DNA from: an uncultured Roseiflexus sp.
Lineage (GTDB): Bacteria > Chloroflexota > Chloroflexia > Chloroflexales > Roseiflexaceae
Reading direction: 5' to 3'
DNA length: 41,847 nucleotides
Assembly: GCA_937935075.1 (NCBI GenBank)
Contig: CALGYB010000066.1
Coordinates: 1-41,847, forward strand
The notes beneath the pieces were generated by a model. That model did no database searches and was not told the origin of the DNA. It saw only the letters and a program-made list of their open reading frames with translations. Shown one piece after another: positions 27,430 to 35,746 of the stretch (the first letter of the stretch is position 1; each line of letters starts with the position of its first letter). Made by a program: the position numbers and the translations under genes.

Positions 27430-27600
27430 CGCCCGACGCTCAAGCGTCGGGCTGAGGGAACGAAGGGCGCTGAAGCGCCCTCACCCGCTGGCGGGTCGGT
27501 ATGCGTGACGCCCCCGCCCGCCCGACGCTCAAGCGTCGGGCTGGGGGAGCGAATGGCGCTGAAGCGCCCTCATCCGGGCAGGTCGGTATGCGTGACGGCG
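27430..27600. repeat. Two tandem ~89-bp units with paired hairpins
   Basis: Copies start at about 27430 and 27519 with an 89-bp period. Each contains the palindrome CCCGACGCTCAAGCGTCGGG (9-bp arms, 2-base loop; at 27432-27451 and 27521-27540), then a smaller palindrome around GGCGCTGAAGCGCC, then GGTCGGTATGCGTGACG. Such paired hairpins resemble REP/BIME-type elements. Confidence 0.85.
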
Positions 27601-27800
27601 CGTTGCCTGGCGGCTGAAGGGATGGGGGAGGGGACGCGCCGCCCGCCTACGCGGGTGACGCACTCCTGCGCCAGTACACGCCGCGCCAGCCCGGCGGGGT
27701 TGCTCCTGGGAGTTCAGGCGTCTCGCCGAGGCTTCGCCTCGCCCCAACGCTCCCTTCTCCCCTTGTGGGAGAAGAGGGGCAGAGGGTGAGGGAAAACAGA
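27601..27800. repeat. Cluster of short dispersed-type palindromes
   Basis: Short inverted repeats include CCCGCCTACGCGGG, CGAGGCTTCGCCTCG and CTCCCCTTGTGGGAG followed by AAGAGGGGCAGAGGGTGAGG. They look like fragments of dispersed intergenic repeats. An open frame crosses the region but has no gene-like features. Confidence 0.55.
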
Positions 27801-27872
27801 ATGAGCGTGTCGAACCGCCGACGTATTCAAACTCCTACCAGTGCACGATCACACCCACACGCCGCTATCATC

Positions 27873-27901
27873 TTGCGCTGGCGCCCGAAATCCTGTATAG
27901 T
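27873..27901 (+). promoter_or_regulatory. Probable promoter of the DNA methyltransferase gene
   Basis: TTGCGC at 27873-27878 and TATAGT at 27896-27901 are separated by 17 bp, about 60 bp before the ATG. Confidence 0.5.
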
Positions 27902-27962
27902 CGCAAAGAACCCGTCCGAAAATAATGGTTCAGCGTCATTGCGAACGAAGCGATCTTCTCTT

Positions 27963-28841
27963 ATGATCGATCTCAATGCAACTGGCATTATCTGTCTGGC
28001 GAACAATCTTGATGTTCTGCGCGCCCTTCCCTCCGAGTCGGTCGATCTGATCTACATTGATCCGCCCTTCAACACCGGCAAGGATCAGCAGCGCGTCCAA
28101 CTCAAAACGGTACGCTCCGATGATGGAGATCGGGTCGGATTCCAGGGACAGCGGTACAAAAGCATTACTCTGGGATCCCGGCGATTCAGCGATGTCTTCG
28201 ACGACTATCTGGCATTCCTGGAGCCGCGCCTGATCGAAGCGCATCGCGTACTGGCGCCGCACGGGTCGTTCTACTTTCATGTGGATTATCGCGAGGTCCA
28301 CTATTGCAAAGTGCTGCTCGACGCAATTTTCGGGCGCGCTTCGTTTTTGAACGAGATTATCTGGGCGTATGATTACGGTGGACGACCGAAGAACCGCTGG
28401 CCCCCCAAACACGACAACATTCTGCTCTACGTCAAAAACCCTGCCCGGTATGTGTTCAATGTCGATGAGATTGAACGCATCCCATACATGGCGCCTGGTC
28501 TCGTCGGTCCTGAAAAGGCGGCGCGCGGCAAACGCCCCACCGACTGCTGGTGGCACACCATCGTACCAACCAATGGCGCCGAAAAGACCGGCTACCCGAC
28601 GCAGAAGCCGCTCGGCATCCTGCGCCGGATCGTTCAGGCGTCGTCGAAGCCCGGATCGCTGGTGCTCGATTTCTTCGCCGGCAGCGGTACAACCGGCGTG
28701 GCGGCGCTCGAATTCGGGCGGCGATTTATCCTGGTGGACAACAACCCCGAAGCACTGACAGTCATGGCGCGCCGTTTCGATGGCGTGCAGGGAATCAGGT
28801 GGATTGGATTTGATCCGGCGCAGGTATACGCCATTCAATAA
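27963..28841 (+). CDS. Site-specific DNA adenine methyltransferase (beta class)
   Basis: The 292-residue protein has the catalytic motif DPPF within DLIYIDPPFNTGKDQQR near residues 32-45, followed by a target-recognition region, and the SAM-binding motif LDFFAGSGTTGVAALEFGRRF near residues 240-258. The order motif IV, recognition region, motif I is that of the beta class, and DPPF points to N6-adenine. The frame is open upstream from 27765, but ATG 27963 gives the family-like start. No restriction endonuclease gene is adjacent, so it may be an orphan regulator-type methyltransferase. Target site unknown. Confidence 0.92.
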   Translation: MIDLNATGIICLANNLDVLRALPSESVDLIYIDPPFNTGKDQQRVQLKTVRSDDGDRVGFQGQRYKSITLGSRRFSDVFDDYLAFLEPRLIEAHRVLAPHGSFYFHVDYREVHYCKVLLDAIFGRASFLNEIIWAYDYGGRPKNRWPPKHDNILLYVKNPARYVFNVDEIERIPYMAPGLVGPEKAARGKRPTDCWWHTIVPTNGAEKTGYPTQKPLGILRRIVQASSKPGSLVLDFFAGSGTTGVAALEFGRRFILVDNNPEALTVMARRFDGVQGIRWIGFDPAQVYAIQ

Positions 28842-28850
28842 GGGTGCGCC

Positions 28851-29435
28851 TTACCGTGCCGGCTCATAGCACGCACGGCAGCGTGCTTCGTACAATTCCT
28901 GCCCGCCGACCACAATCGTCGGTGCGTTGGCAGGCGCCGGTTTGCCGTTGATCAGGCGCTGTGAGCGGGTTGCATATGCGCCACAGCGCACGCAAATGGC
29001 GTACAGCTTATCCACCTGCTCGGCGACCGCCATCAACTGCGCCATTGCCGGGAACGGTTGCGCTCGAAAGTCCTGATCCAGCCCGGCGACGATCACGCGC
29101 AGTCCACGGTCTGCCAGTTCCTGACACACCTCCCGTGCCGCGTCGGGCGGGTCGTCGAGCAGGTGCAGTTCGTCGATTGCCACCACATGAACATCGACAT
29201 CGAGATGGGCTGGAATATCGCGAATCGAGTCGATCACGCGCGCTTCGACCGAGAGACCATTGTGGCTGACCAGGCTGCCGAGCCGGTAGCGGGTGTCGCG
29301 GCGCGGTGTGAAGGCGATCAACCGCTGGCGCGCCAGGCGCACATGGTTCAGGCGACGGATCAGTTCTTCGGTCTTTCCGCTGAACATACAGCCGCAGATC
29401 ACTTCAATGCGGCCCCCTGACGAAAGGCGTGTCAT
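28851..29435 (-). CDS. tdk: Thymidine kinase, type II
   Basis: Thymidine kinase salvages thymidine to dTMP. The 194-residue enzyme has the P-loop [11 protein letters not shown], a Walker-B-like [11 protein letters not shown], and the zinc-binding lasso cysteines in [10 protein letters not shown] and CRACYE. The length is typical of type II enzymes. GAGGAG precedes the ATG, which lies 6 nt after the stop of the upstream deacetylase gene, so the two are probably cotranscribed. Confidence 0.95.
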   Translation of the reverse strand: MTRLSSGGRIEVICGCMFSGKTEELIRRLNHVRLARQRLIAFTPRRDTRYRLGSLVSHNGLSVEARVIDSIRDIPAHLDVDVHVVAIDELHLLDDPPDAAREVCQELADRGLRVIVAGLDQDFRAQPFPAMAQLMAVAEQVDKLYAICVRCGAYATRSQRLINGKPAPANAPTIVVGGQELYEARCRACYEPAR

Positions 29436-29441
29436 GCCGGT

Positions 29442-30479
29442 TTACTCCTCGAGACCTTGCAATAGCCCCACGACATTGTCGCCGAGCGCGTCGATGGCGT
29501 ATCCTCCCTCTTGAACGACCAACGTCGGCAGGTTGAGCGCAGCGATGCGCCGCCCGATCACCGGGTAGTCTGCTGTACTGAGGGCAAAACCGCTGCCATG
29601 ATTGGCGACCGGATCGCCCTCGAAGGTATCGAACCCTGCCGAGAGCACCAGAAAGCGCGGCGCGAACTCCGCAATGGCATCGAGCGCCCGGTCGAGCGCC
29701 GCCAGATACTCACGGTTTCCCGCGCCTGGATCCAGCGGCAGGTTCAGATTGTATCCCTCTCCGGCGCCGGCGCCGCGTTCTTCGGCATAGCCAAGAAAGA
29801 AGGGGTACTGGTACACCGGTGAGGCGTGGATCGAAACGAACAGCACATCGCTGCGTTCGTAAAAGATCTGCTGGGTCCCATTCCCATGATGGAAATCGAT
29901 GTCCAGGATCGCACACCTCGTGCCGGTGGCATGGACCAGATACTCTGCTGCAATCGCGGCGTTGTTGAGGAAACAGTACCCGCCGCCCAGGTCGCGCCCC
30001 GCATGATGCCCTGGGGGACGGCAGAGCGCATACGCAGCACGATGGCCTGTCACGAGCAACTCAGCGCCGGTCAGCGCAATATCGGCGGCGGCGCGCGCGG
30101 CGGCATACGTTCCTGCCACAATTGGGGCGCAGGTGTCGAAGGTATAATACCCGGGCGCCGCCAGGGGATGATCGTGCGGACGGGACATCCAGCGCACTGC
30201 CAGTGTTCCGGGAATGACGGCCTCCGATGCGCCGCCTGCAACAATCCAGCGGGTGTAGATCGTCTCAAGATAGGACAGATATCCGTCATCGTGAATGGCG
30301 CGCACCGGCTCGATGCCGAAGGCGCGTGGTTCAACGATGGTTCCAATGGCGGCGCGTTCGAGCGCAGCGCGAATAATTGTAACGCGCGCGGGCGTTTCGT
30401 AGATCGGGATGAGCGCGCCGTCGAGAAACTCATGCGGCGGGTTGTGCCGGAAATGGTCATCGGACGCAACAACGATCAT
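29442..30479 (-). CDS. Histone-deacetylase-fold acetylpolyamine amidohydrolase
   Basis: The 345-residue protein is a zinc-dependent deacetylase of the arginase/HDAC fold. Visible features are CRPPGHHAGRDLGGGYCFLNNAA with the catalytic His pair, the zinc ligands in ILDIDFHHGNGTQ, LSAGFDTFEGDP and the glycine-rich VVQEGGYAI. The N-terminal region (SDDHFRHNP...GALIPIYETPAR) and the inserted FPFFLGYAEERGAGAGEG-like loop match acetylpolyamine amidohydrolases rather than acetoin-utilisation AcuC. The expected role is removal of acetyl groups from acetylated polyamines; exact substrate is inferred. It forms a pair with thymidine kinase. Confidence 0.88.
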   Translation of the reverse strand: MIVVASDDHFRHNPPHEFLDGALIPIYETPARVTIIRAALERAAIGTIVEPRAFGIEPVRAIHDDGYLSYLETIYTRWIVAGGASEAVIPGTLAVRWMSRPHDHPLAAPGYYTFDTCAPIVAGTYAAARAAADIALTGAELLVTGHRAAYALCRPPGHHAGRDLGGGYCFLNNAAIAAEYLVHATGTRCAILDIDFHHGNGTQQIFYERSDVLFVSIHASPVYQYPFFLGYAEERGAGAGEGYNLNLPLDPGAGNREYLAALDRALDAIAEFAPRFLVLSAGFDTFEGDPVANHGSGFALSTADYPVIGRRIAALNLPTLVVQEGGYAIDALGDNVVGLLQGLEE

Positions 30480-30721
30480 CGGTGGCAGCCTTCAGGCGCG
30501 CGAACAGCAGACTGCTCGAATCGCGCGAGAAATGTCTTGTTTAGCGGACCAGAGATGGTGCACGGAATATCCTGCGATGCACCGTCGTCTGTTTGGTGGC
30601 ATGCGGGCAATTATAACGCAAACGTTCTTCTCACGAACAAGCGCCGTTTCGCCCCCTGCCCCGACGATAGATACGGCAGATACGGCAGGTCGCTGACCAG
30701 CCGTGACAGAAAGGAAAAAGC

Positions 30722-30982
30722 ATGGGTCCTCTTTCCTGGATCATTTTCGGCGCACTGGCCGGATGGGTGGCGAGCCTGCTGGTCGGCATCGAGGAACGCC
30801 AGGGATGCCTGATGAATATCATCATCGGCATCCTGGGAGCGTTTGTTGGCGGGTTGATCATGGATCTGCTGGGATTCGGCGGAACCAATTTCGGCTGGGA
30901 TGTACGCAGTTTTGGTGTGGCCGTGTTGGGCGCCATTGTGCTGTTGGCAATCACCGGACAGATCCAGAAGCGCCGGCGCTAA
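30722..30982 (+). CDS. GlsB/YeaQ/YmgE family membrane protein
   Basis: This 86-residue protein has three hydrophobic segments and the family pattern SWIIFGALAGWVASLL...GCLMNIIIGILGAFVGGLI followed by a final helix VLGAIVLLAI. These small proteins were named transglycosylase-associated and are often stress-induced; their molecular role is unresolved. ATG 30722 follows AGAAAGGAAAAAGC with SD-like AAGGA. A strong terminator begins 6 nt after the stop, so this is a single-gene transcript. Confidence 0.93.
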   Translation: MGPLSWIIFGALAGWVASLLVGIEERQGCLMNIIIGILGAFVGGLIMDLLGFGGTNFGWDVRSFGVAVLGAIVLLAITGQIQKRRR

Positions 30983-30987
30983 AAAAC

Positions 30988-31020
30988 CGGGGCAGGCGAT
31001 TGATCGCCTGCCCCGTCTTT
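30988..31020 (+). terminator. Rho-independent terminator
   Basis: Perfect 13-bp arms CGGGGCAGGCGAT (30988-31000) and its complement (31003-31015), 2-base loop, followed by TCTTT and preceded by six A, so it may work in both directions. Confidence 0.85.
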
Positions 31021-31326
31021 AGTCCCAGGCTTCTGTCCAGCATTCCGGCTCGCACACCAGGGGAACGCGAGAGGAACTCGGAGGAGCCAGAGGAAGTGAA
31101 CGGGAAGAGTATCAAGGAAGAGAGCCGGTATGTTTCCTCTGGACAGCGCCTTTTCTGAGTCTAAGCATATGCGATGGCACGCTCATCCGCAATAGCACCA
31201 ACATCCCATTTGCGTATGCCCCTTTTGGTGTTGAGGTACCAGAGAGAGGGATGACCTGCCCACCGATTTTCTGATTTTCTGGTATCATGCGTAGCAATCG
31301 ATAACACTGCGCATACCCTGTTTTCA
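31021..31326. other. Intergenic region with a probable rarA promoter
   Basis: No gene is supported in this stretch of about 300 bp. The part from about 31141 is more AT-rich than its surroundings. TGGTATCAT at 31280-31288 fits an extended -10 element 38 bp before rarA. Open minus-strand frames cross the region but lack a start with a ribosome site. Confidence 0.4.
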
Positions 31327-32844
31327 ATGCCCAGGAACCAGAAAACTTTGTTCGACACGCAGCGCGAGGAGGCGTTGAGCCGTCAGGCGCCGCTTGCTGC
31401 GCGCATGCGCCCGCGCACGCTCGATGAGTTCGTCGGGCAGGATCATATCGTCGGTGAAGGCAAACTGCTGCGGCGCGCCATCAGCAATGATGCGCTCTTC
31501 TCGATCATTCTCTGGGGTCCGCCCGGCTCCGGCAAAACGACCCTGGCACGGATCATCGCCGATACGACGCATGCCCATTTCGAGCAGCTTTCGGCGGTGT
31601 CCGCCGGAGTGGCCGATCTGCGTCGCGTGGTGAAAGAAGCGCAGGACCGCCTCGGCATGTTCCAGCAGCGCACGATTGTCTTCATCGACGAGATCCATCG
31701 CTTCAACAAGGCGCAGCAGGACGCCATCCTGCCATATGTCGAAGATGGCACGATCATTCTGATCGGCGCCACCACCGAAAATCCGTCGTTCGAGGTCAAC
31801 CCGGCGCTGCGCTCACGGGCGCGCGTCTTCGTCCTCGAAGCGCTGACCGACGAGCAGATCGGCGTGATTGTCGATCGCGCGCTGAACGACACCGAACGCG
31901 GGCTTGGCGATCTCAACGTGTTGCTGGTTGCCGATGCGCGCGGTTACCTGATCACCATGTCGAACGGTGATGCACGCACAGCGTTGAACGCGCTTGAAGC
32001 CGCCGCGCTTGCCAAATCGCCGGGGATCGGCGGGAAGCGCCTGATCACGGTGGACGACATTCGTGATGCGCTGCAAACCCGCGCGGTGCGGTACGACAAG
32101 AACGGCGAGCTGCACTACGATGCCATCTCAGCGCTTCACAAAAGCGTCCGCGACAGTGATCCCGACGCCGCATTGTACTGGCTCGGACGCATGCTCGACG
32201 GCGGTGAAGACCCGCTGTACGTTGCGCGACGGGTGGTGCGCATGGCGGTCGAGGACATTGGCATGGCGGATCCGCATGCCCTGCCGTTGACCATTGCCGC
32301 GCAACAAGCGGTGCACTTCCTCGGTCAACCCGAAGGTGATCTGGCGCTGGCGCAAGCGGTCGTCTATCTGGCGCAGGCGCCGAAGAGCAATGCGGTCTAT
32401 GCCGCATACGCTGCGGCGCTCAAAGATGTGACGGAGACCCGCAACGAGCCGGTGCCGCTCCATCTGCGCAATGCACCCACGGCGCTGATGAAAGGACTTG
32501 GATATGGGCGCGACTACAAATATGCGCACGATTATGAGGATGCGCAGGTGGAACAGGAACATTTCCCGCCCAACCTGCGCGGACGGCGCTACTATGAGCC
32601 GACTGGGCGCGGGTTTGAGGTGACAGTACGCGAGCGCCTCGCCTGGCGCGATGCGCGTATGTCGCATACATCCGCCAGGGGGATGCATAAAGAAGAAAAC
32701 ACCGGGTCAGCAACAGCGCGGAGCAACACCCCATCCGCTGTCGATCCGCAGGCGCTTGCCGGCGAAGAGCCGCAAATCCCGGCGGACGACATGGCTGAAA
32801 CGCCACAGTTGCCCCGCACATTATCACGTCGTCGGTCGAAATAA
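31327..32844 (+). CDS. rarA: Replication-associated recombination ATPase RarA/MgsA
   Basis: This 505-residue AAA+ ATPase belongs to the RarA/MgsA/WRNIP1 family, which acts at stalled replication forks. It shows LAARMRPRTLDEFVGQDHIVG, Walker A GPPGSGKTTLARII, Walker B IVFIDEIHRFNKAQQD, sensor GATTENPSFEVNPALRSRARV and the C-terminal tetramerisation region with DGGEDPLYVARRVVRMA and YKYAHDYEDAQVEQEHFP. After about residue 440 there is a Ser/Thr/Pro-rich, probably disordered tail of about 60 residues not usual in the family. The FAD oxidoreductase gene follows after 24 nt. Confidence 0.95.
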   Translation: MPRNQKTLFDTQREEALSRQAPLAARMRPRTLDEFVGQDHIVGEGKLLRRAISNDALFSIILWGPPGSGKTTLARIIADTTHAHFEQLSAVSAGVADLRRVVKEAQDRLGMFQQRTIVFIDEIHRFNKAQQDAILPYVEDGTIILIGATTENPSFEVNPALRSRARVFVLEALTDEQIGVIVDRALNDTERGLGDLNVLLVADARGYLITMSNGDARTALNALEAAALAKSPGIGGKRLITVDDIRDALQTRAVRYDKNGELHYDAISALHKSVRDSDPDAALYWLGRMLDGGEDPLYVARRVVRMAVEDIGMADPHALPLTIAAQQAVHFLGQPEGDLALAQAVVYLAQAPKSNAVYAAYAAALKDVTETRNEPVPLHLRNAPTALMKGLGYGRDYKYAHDYEDAQVEQEHFPPNLRGRRYYEPTGRGFEVTVRERLAWRDARMSHTSARGMHKEENTGSATARSNTPSAVDPQALAGEEPQIPADDMAETPQLPRTLSRRRSK

Positions 32845-32868
32845 GGTCTGAAACATCGGGACACGTGT

Positions 32869-34026
32869 ATGCCACCTCAAACCGCTGATGTCGTCATTAT
32901 CGGGGCCGGTATCATCGGTGCATCAATCGCCTATCATCTGGCAGTCCGCGGTTGCACTAACGTTGTTGTTCTGGAAAAGGAAGAGACCGAGATCAGCGGT
33001 TCGACCGCCCGATCTGTCGCCGGTGTGCGTCATCAGTTCTCCACCGAAGTCAACATCCGCCTGTCGCTCTACAGCATCGAGCGCTTGAAACATTTTACCG
33101 AGGAGGTCGGCGGTCACTCGGGCTTGCAGCAGATCGGCTATCTCTTTCTGATCAACAATCAGGCGGACTGGGACGCCTACCGCGCCAATGTTGCGCTGCA
33201 GCGCGGCTTGGGGGTGCGTGTCGAGCTGTTATCGCCTGAGGAGGCTGCGCGCTTCATCCCTGGCATGCGCATCGACGATCTGATCGGCGCTACCTTCGGT
33301 CCCGACGATGGCTTCTGCGATCCGCACGGCATCGCCATCGGATACCTGAACCGCGCACGTGATCTTGGCGTCGTGCTGGAGCGGGCTGCGCCCGCCATCG
33401 GCATTCGGGTGGTTGGCGATCATGTCGCGGGTGTCGAAACGCCAACCGGCGTCATCAATTGCCCGATTGTCGTGAATGCTGCCGGACCGTGGGCAGGCGA
33501 GGTGGGGATGCTCGCGGGGTTAGAGATACCGGTGCGCCCGTATCGCCGCTGCGTCTATGTCACTGAACCGTTCCCTTCCATTCCCGGACCGATCCCGCTG
33601 ACCATCGATGTTGGCACAGGCTTCTACATGCGCAAAGAACACGAGAATATCATCTTTGGCAAATCGAACTATGCCGAGCCGCCGGGTCACAACCTGACCG
33701 TCGACTGGGAGTGGCTCGACACCGTGCTTGAAGCCGGGTTACGGCGCTTTCCGATCCTGGAGCGCGCCGGGCTGGCGGAAAAGCTCTGCTGGGCAGGCGC
33801 GTATGAAATCACGCCCGATCATATGCCGATTCTGGGGAAACATCCCGAACTCGAAGGGTATGTCGATGCCAGCGGGTTCAGCGGACATGGCATCATGCAC
33901 GCGCCTGCCACCGGTCTGCTGATCGCCGAAGAGATCCTCGACGGGCGCGCCCATACGATCGACATCGATCCGCTGCGCATCAGCCGTTTCCGTGGCGTCT
34001 TACGCCGTGAACTGAACGTCATCTAG
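32869..34026 (+). CDS. FAD-dependent oxidoreductase (DAO / sarcosine oxidase-like)
   Basis: The 385-residue protein begins with a Rossmann dinucleotide-binding motif VVIIGAGIIGASIAYHLA and a glutamate ending the second strand (VVLEKEE). The later pieces GSTARSVAGVRHQFS, FCDPHGIAIGYL, VVNAAGPWAGEVG and ITPDHMPILGKHPELEGYVDASGFSGHGIMHAPATG fit the D-amino acid oxidase family, nearest to sarcosine oxidase beta or glycine oxidase-like members. The substrate is probably a secondary or N-methyl amino acid, but this cannot be decided from sequence. Its TAG stop overlaps the plsY stop on the other strand within CTAG. Confidence 0.9.
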   Translation: MPPQTADVVIIGAGIIGASIAYHLAVRGCTNVVVLEKEETEISGSTARSVAGVRHQFSTEVNIRLSLYSIERLKHFTEEVGGHSGLQQIGYLFLINNQADWDAYRANVALQRGLGVRVELLSPEEAARFIPGMRIDDLIGATFGPDDGFCDPHGIAIGYLNRARDLGVVLERAAPAIGIRVVGDHVAGVETPTGVINCPIVVNAAGPWAGEVGMLAGLEIPVRPYRRCVYVTEPFPSIPGPIPLTIDVGTGFYMRKEHENIIFGKSNYAEPPGHNLTVDWEWLDTVLEAGLRRFPILERAGLAEKLCWAGAYEITPDHMPILGKHPELEGYVDASGFSGHGIMHAPATGLLIAEEILDGRAHTIDIDPLRISRFRGVLRRELNVI

Positions 34027-34631
34027 AACAGTTTCTCGAAACGGTTCTCGGTTCCTGTGCGCAGGCGACGAATATTCGAGCGGTGAAGGAAAACAATCGC
34101 CACAGTTGCGCCCCATACAAAGAGCGCATAGGCGAGCGGCAGCGTGCCAAGCGCAACCAGGATGGCGGCAACCAGAGCGCAGGCGGCTGCGGCTGCCAGT
34201 GACGCGACAGATGAAATGCGCGTGATGCCGAATATCACTCCCCAAGTCGCCAGCCCGGCGAGCGCCACTGGCGGCGCCATCGCCAGCAGCGCCCCGCCGC
34301 CGGTGGCTACTGCTTTGCCGCCACGAAACCCGAGAAAGAGTGACCGGGCGTGTCCGAGCATCGCCGCTGCGCCGACCGTCACAACCGCGAGCGGCGGCAA
34401 GTTGAGCATGTGCGCGGCAACGGTTGGCAAAGCGCCTTTCAGCATATCGCCGCTCATCGCCAGCGCAAACGCCGTGAAACCGCAGGTACGCCAGACATTC
34501 GCCGCGCCGATGTTGCCGCTGCCCGCGACGCGCAGATCAGCGCCCCATGCACGCGCCACCAGCAGACTGAAGGGAATGGAACCGGCCAGATAACCGAGCA
34601 GCACCAGCGCCAGGTGAGGGATCGTCAGCAT
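34023..34631 (-). CDS. plsY: Glycerol-3-phosphate acyltransferase PlsY
   Basis: PlsY acylates glycerol 3-phosphate from acyl-phosphate, the first step of phospholipid synthesis. The 202-residue membrane protein has the family motifs GYLAGSIPFSLLVAR, the glycine/asparagine loop VAGSGNIGAANVWR, GDMLKGALP and the FLGFRGGKAVATGGGALLA phosphate loop. A TTG further upstream is possible, but ATG 34631 with GGAAGGCGG before it is better. It follows lexA by 30 nt and is probably transcribed with it. Confidence 0.95.
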   Translation of the reverse strand: MLTIPHLALVLLGYLAGSIPFSLLVARAWGADLRVAGSGNIGAANVWRTCGFTAFALAMSGDMLKGALPTVAAHMLNLPPLAVVTVGAAAMLGHARSLFLGFRGGKAVATGGGALLAMAPPVALAGLATWGVIFGITRISSVASLAAAAACALVAAILVALGTLPLAYALFVWGATVAIVFLHRSNIRRLRTGTENRFEKLF

Positions 34632-34661
34632 GGGTTTGCCGCCTTCCAATAAGGTCAGGCA

Positions 34662-35318
34662 CTACCACATTGATCGAATCACTCCGACGACGCGCCCCTG
34701 AATGTGAACTTTTGCAGCATCGACGTAGATTGGCTCCATCGTCACGTTGGCGGGTTGCAGGCGCACCTTATCGCCTTCGCGATAGAAACGTTTGAGTGTC
34801 ACCGCATTATCGTCCTCGATGCGCACCGCGACCATCTGACCGTTTTCAGCCGTCTCCTGGTAGCGCATCAGTACGATGTCCTCATTGTCGATCAGCGCAT
34901 CGATCATCGAATACCCGCGCACTTTCAAGGCGTAAACATCCTGCAACTTCTCAGGCGGCGCCACGTCGGGCGGCACCTCGATCATTTCGACTGCGGCGGT
35001 GCTGGTGTCCTCTGGGTTGGGCAGCGGTTGACCGGCGGTAATGACGCCCAGTAACGGGACCCTCCCGCCTCGCGCCTGACTGAGGACCGTCGGCAACATA
35101 TTCTTAATCTTGATCCCCCGCGACACTCTGCCATCGCGGTCGATCAACCCCTTGCTCTCCAGCGCGCGAAGATTGTAGGCGACGACTGAGGTCGAGGAAA
35201 TGCGCAGACCATCCTGGATCTCGCGGATGGACGGCGGATATCCGTGCTCCTGGGTGAACTCTTCGATGAACGCAAGGATATCGCGCTGCCGCGCTGAAAG
35301 TTGATCTGACGATCTCAT
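34662..35318 (-). CDS. lexA: SOS repressor LexA
   Basis: The 218-residue protein has an N-terminal winged helix (SARQRDILAFIEEFTQEHGYPPSIREI, recognition helix SSTSVVAYNLRALESKG) and a C-terminal S24-type autoprotease with the cleavage site A95-G96 in GVITAGQP, nucleophile S137 in RGYSMIDAL and general base K176 in AVTLKRF. DNA damage-activated RecA triggers self-cleavage. The frame is open far upstream, but ATG 35318 gives the standard start. Two GTTCTANNGAAC palindromes between promoter and start codon suggest autorepression. Confidence 0.97.
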   Translation of the reverse strand: MRSSDQLSARQRDILAFIEEFTQEHGYPPSIREIQDGLRISSTSVVAYNLRALESKGLIDRDGRVSRGIKIKNMLPTVLSQARGGRVPLLGVITAGQPLPNPEDTSTAAVEMIEVPPDVAPPEKLQDVYALKVRGYSMIDALIDNEDIVLMRYQETAENGQMVAVRIEDDNAVTLKRFYREGDKVRLQPANVTMEPIYVDAAKVHIQGRVVGVIRSMW

Positions 35319-35342
35319 GCGTGCTGCCCTTTCTCTGGCGCC

Positions 35343-35375
35343 GTTCCTTAGAACCGCAAGCCTGTTCGATAGAAC
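35343..35375 (-). promoter_or_regulatory. Tandem palindromes, probable LexA operators
   Basis: GTTC-N4-GAAC occurs at 35343-35354 (GTTCCTTAGAAC) and 35364-35375 (GTTCGATAGAAC). On the lexA coding strand both read GTTCTANNGAAC. They are exactly 21 bp apart, two helical turns, and lie between the predicted transcription start and the lexA ATG. GAAC/GTTC half-sites are known from Gram-positive LexA operators, but there the order is GAAC-N4-GTTC; here it is reversed. Confidence 0.65.
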
Positions 35376-35390
35376 TTTTGTAGTAAAATC

Positions 35391-35420
35391 ATTATCCCAT
35401 AACACGCTTGTTCTTGTCAA
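35391..35420 (-). promoter_or_regulatory. lexA promoter
   Basis: On the minus strand a perfect TTGACA (35415-35420) and GATAAT (35391-35396) are separated by 18 bp. The predicted start lies near 35384, just upstream of the two palindromes. Confidence 0.75.
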
Positions 35421-35638
35421 GCCCATATTTTCTACTTTCTCGCGTGCCTGTTCACGCGCTTCCTGAGAGCGCCGGCGCTGTGTGCGGCGTCCCGGGGCGG
35501 CGGGACGCCGTGCGTTGGCGCTTGCTGAGGCTATTCCGCCGCCGCTTCTCCTTTTCAGGGACTGCCCCCGAACCCCTGTTTTGGGCGACCGGCGGTATCG
35601 GTTCCCCTGACTGTGAACAGTTACTTTCTCGCTATCGC
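35421..35638. other. Divergent intergenic region between lexA and rplY
   Basis: No gene is supported here. An open plus-strand frame joins in frame with rplY from 35408, but it lacks protein-like character and the rplY promoter lies within it. Confidence 0.4.
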
Positions 35639-35667
35639 TTGCATGTCGCTGCGCCGTATAGTACAAT
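35639..35667 (+). promoter_or_regulatory. rplY promoter
   Basis: TTGCAT (35639-35644) and TACAAT (35662-35667) with a 17-bp spacer lie about 80 bp before the rplY ATG. Confidence 0.65.
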
Positions 35668-35746
35668 GCGCGACTCGGAGCTACCGGGCAATGCCCTTAG
35701 CTTTTGGCGAAGGTATTTGCATTCTCAGAAGGAGTATCATCTCGTT

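Noticed and set aside
30610-30638. Promoter for the acetylpolyamine deacetylase gene
   Set aside because: A perfect minus-strand TATAAT lies at 30610-30615, but the -35 (GTTCGT) is poor and the GTTC-N7-GAAC beside it does not fit the LexA palindrome spacing.
31161-31358. Minus-strand ORF upstream of rarA in AT-richer DNA
   Set aside because: It looks somewhat protein-like (LNTKRGIRKWDVG) but has no ribosome site, overlaps the rarA start and promoter, and matches no family I know. It may be a gene fragment.
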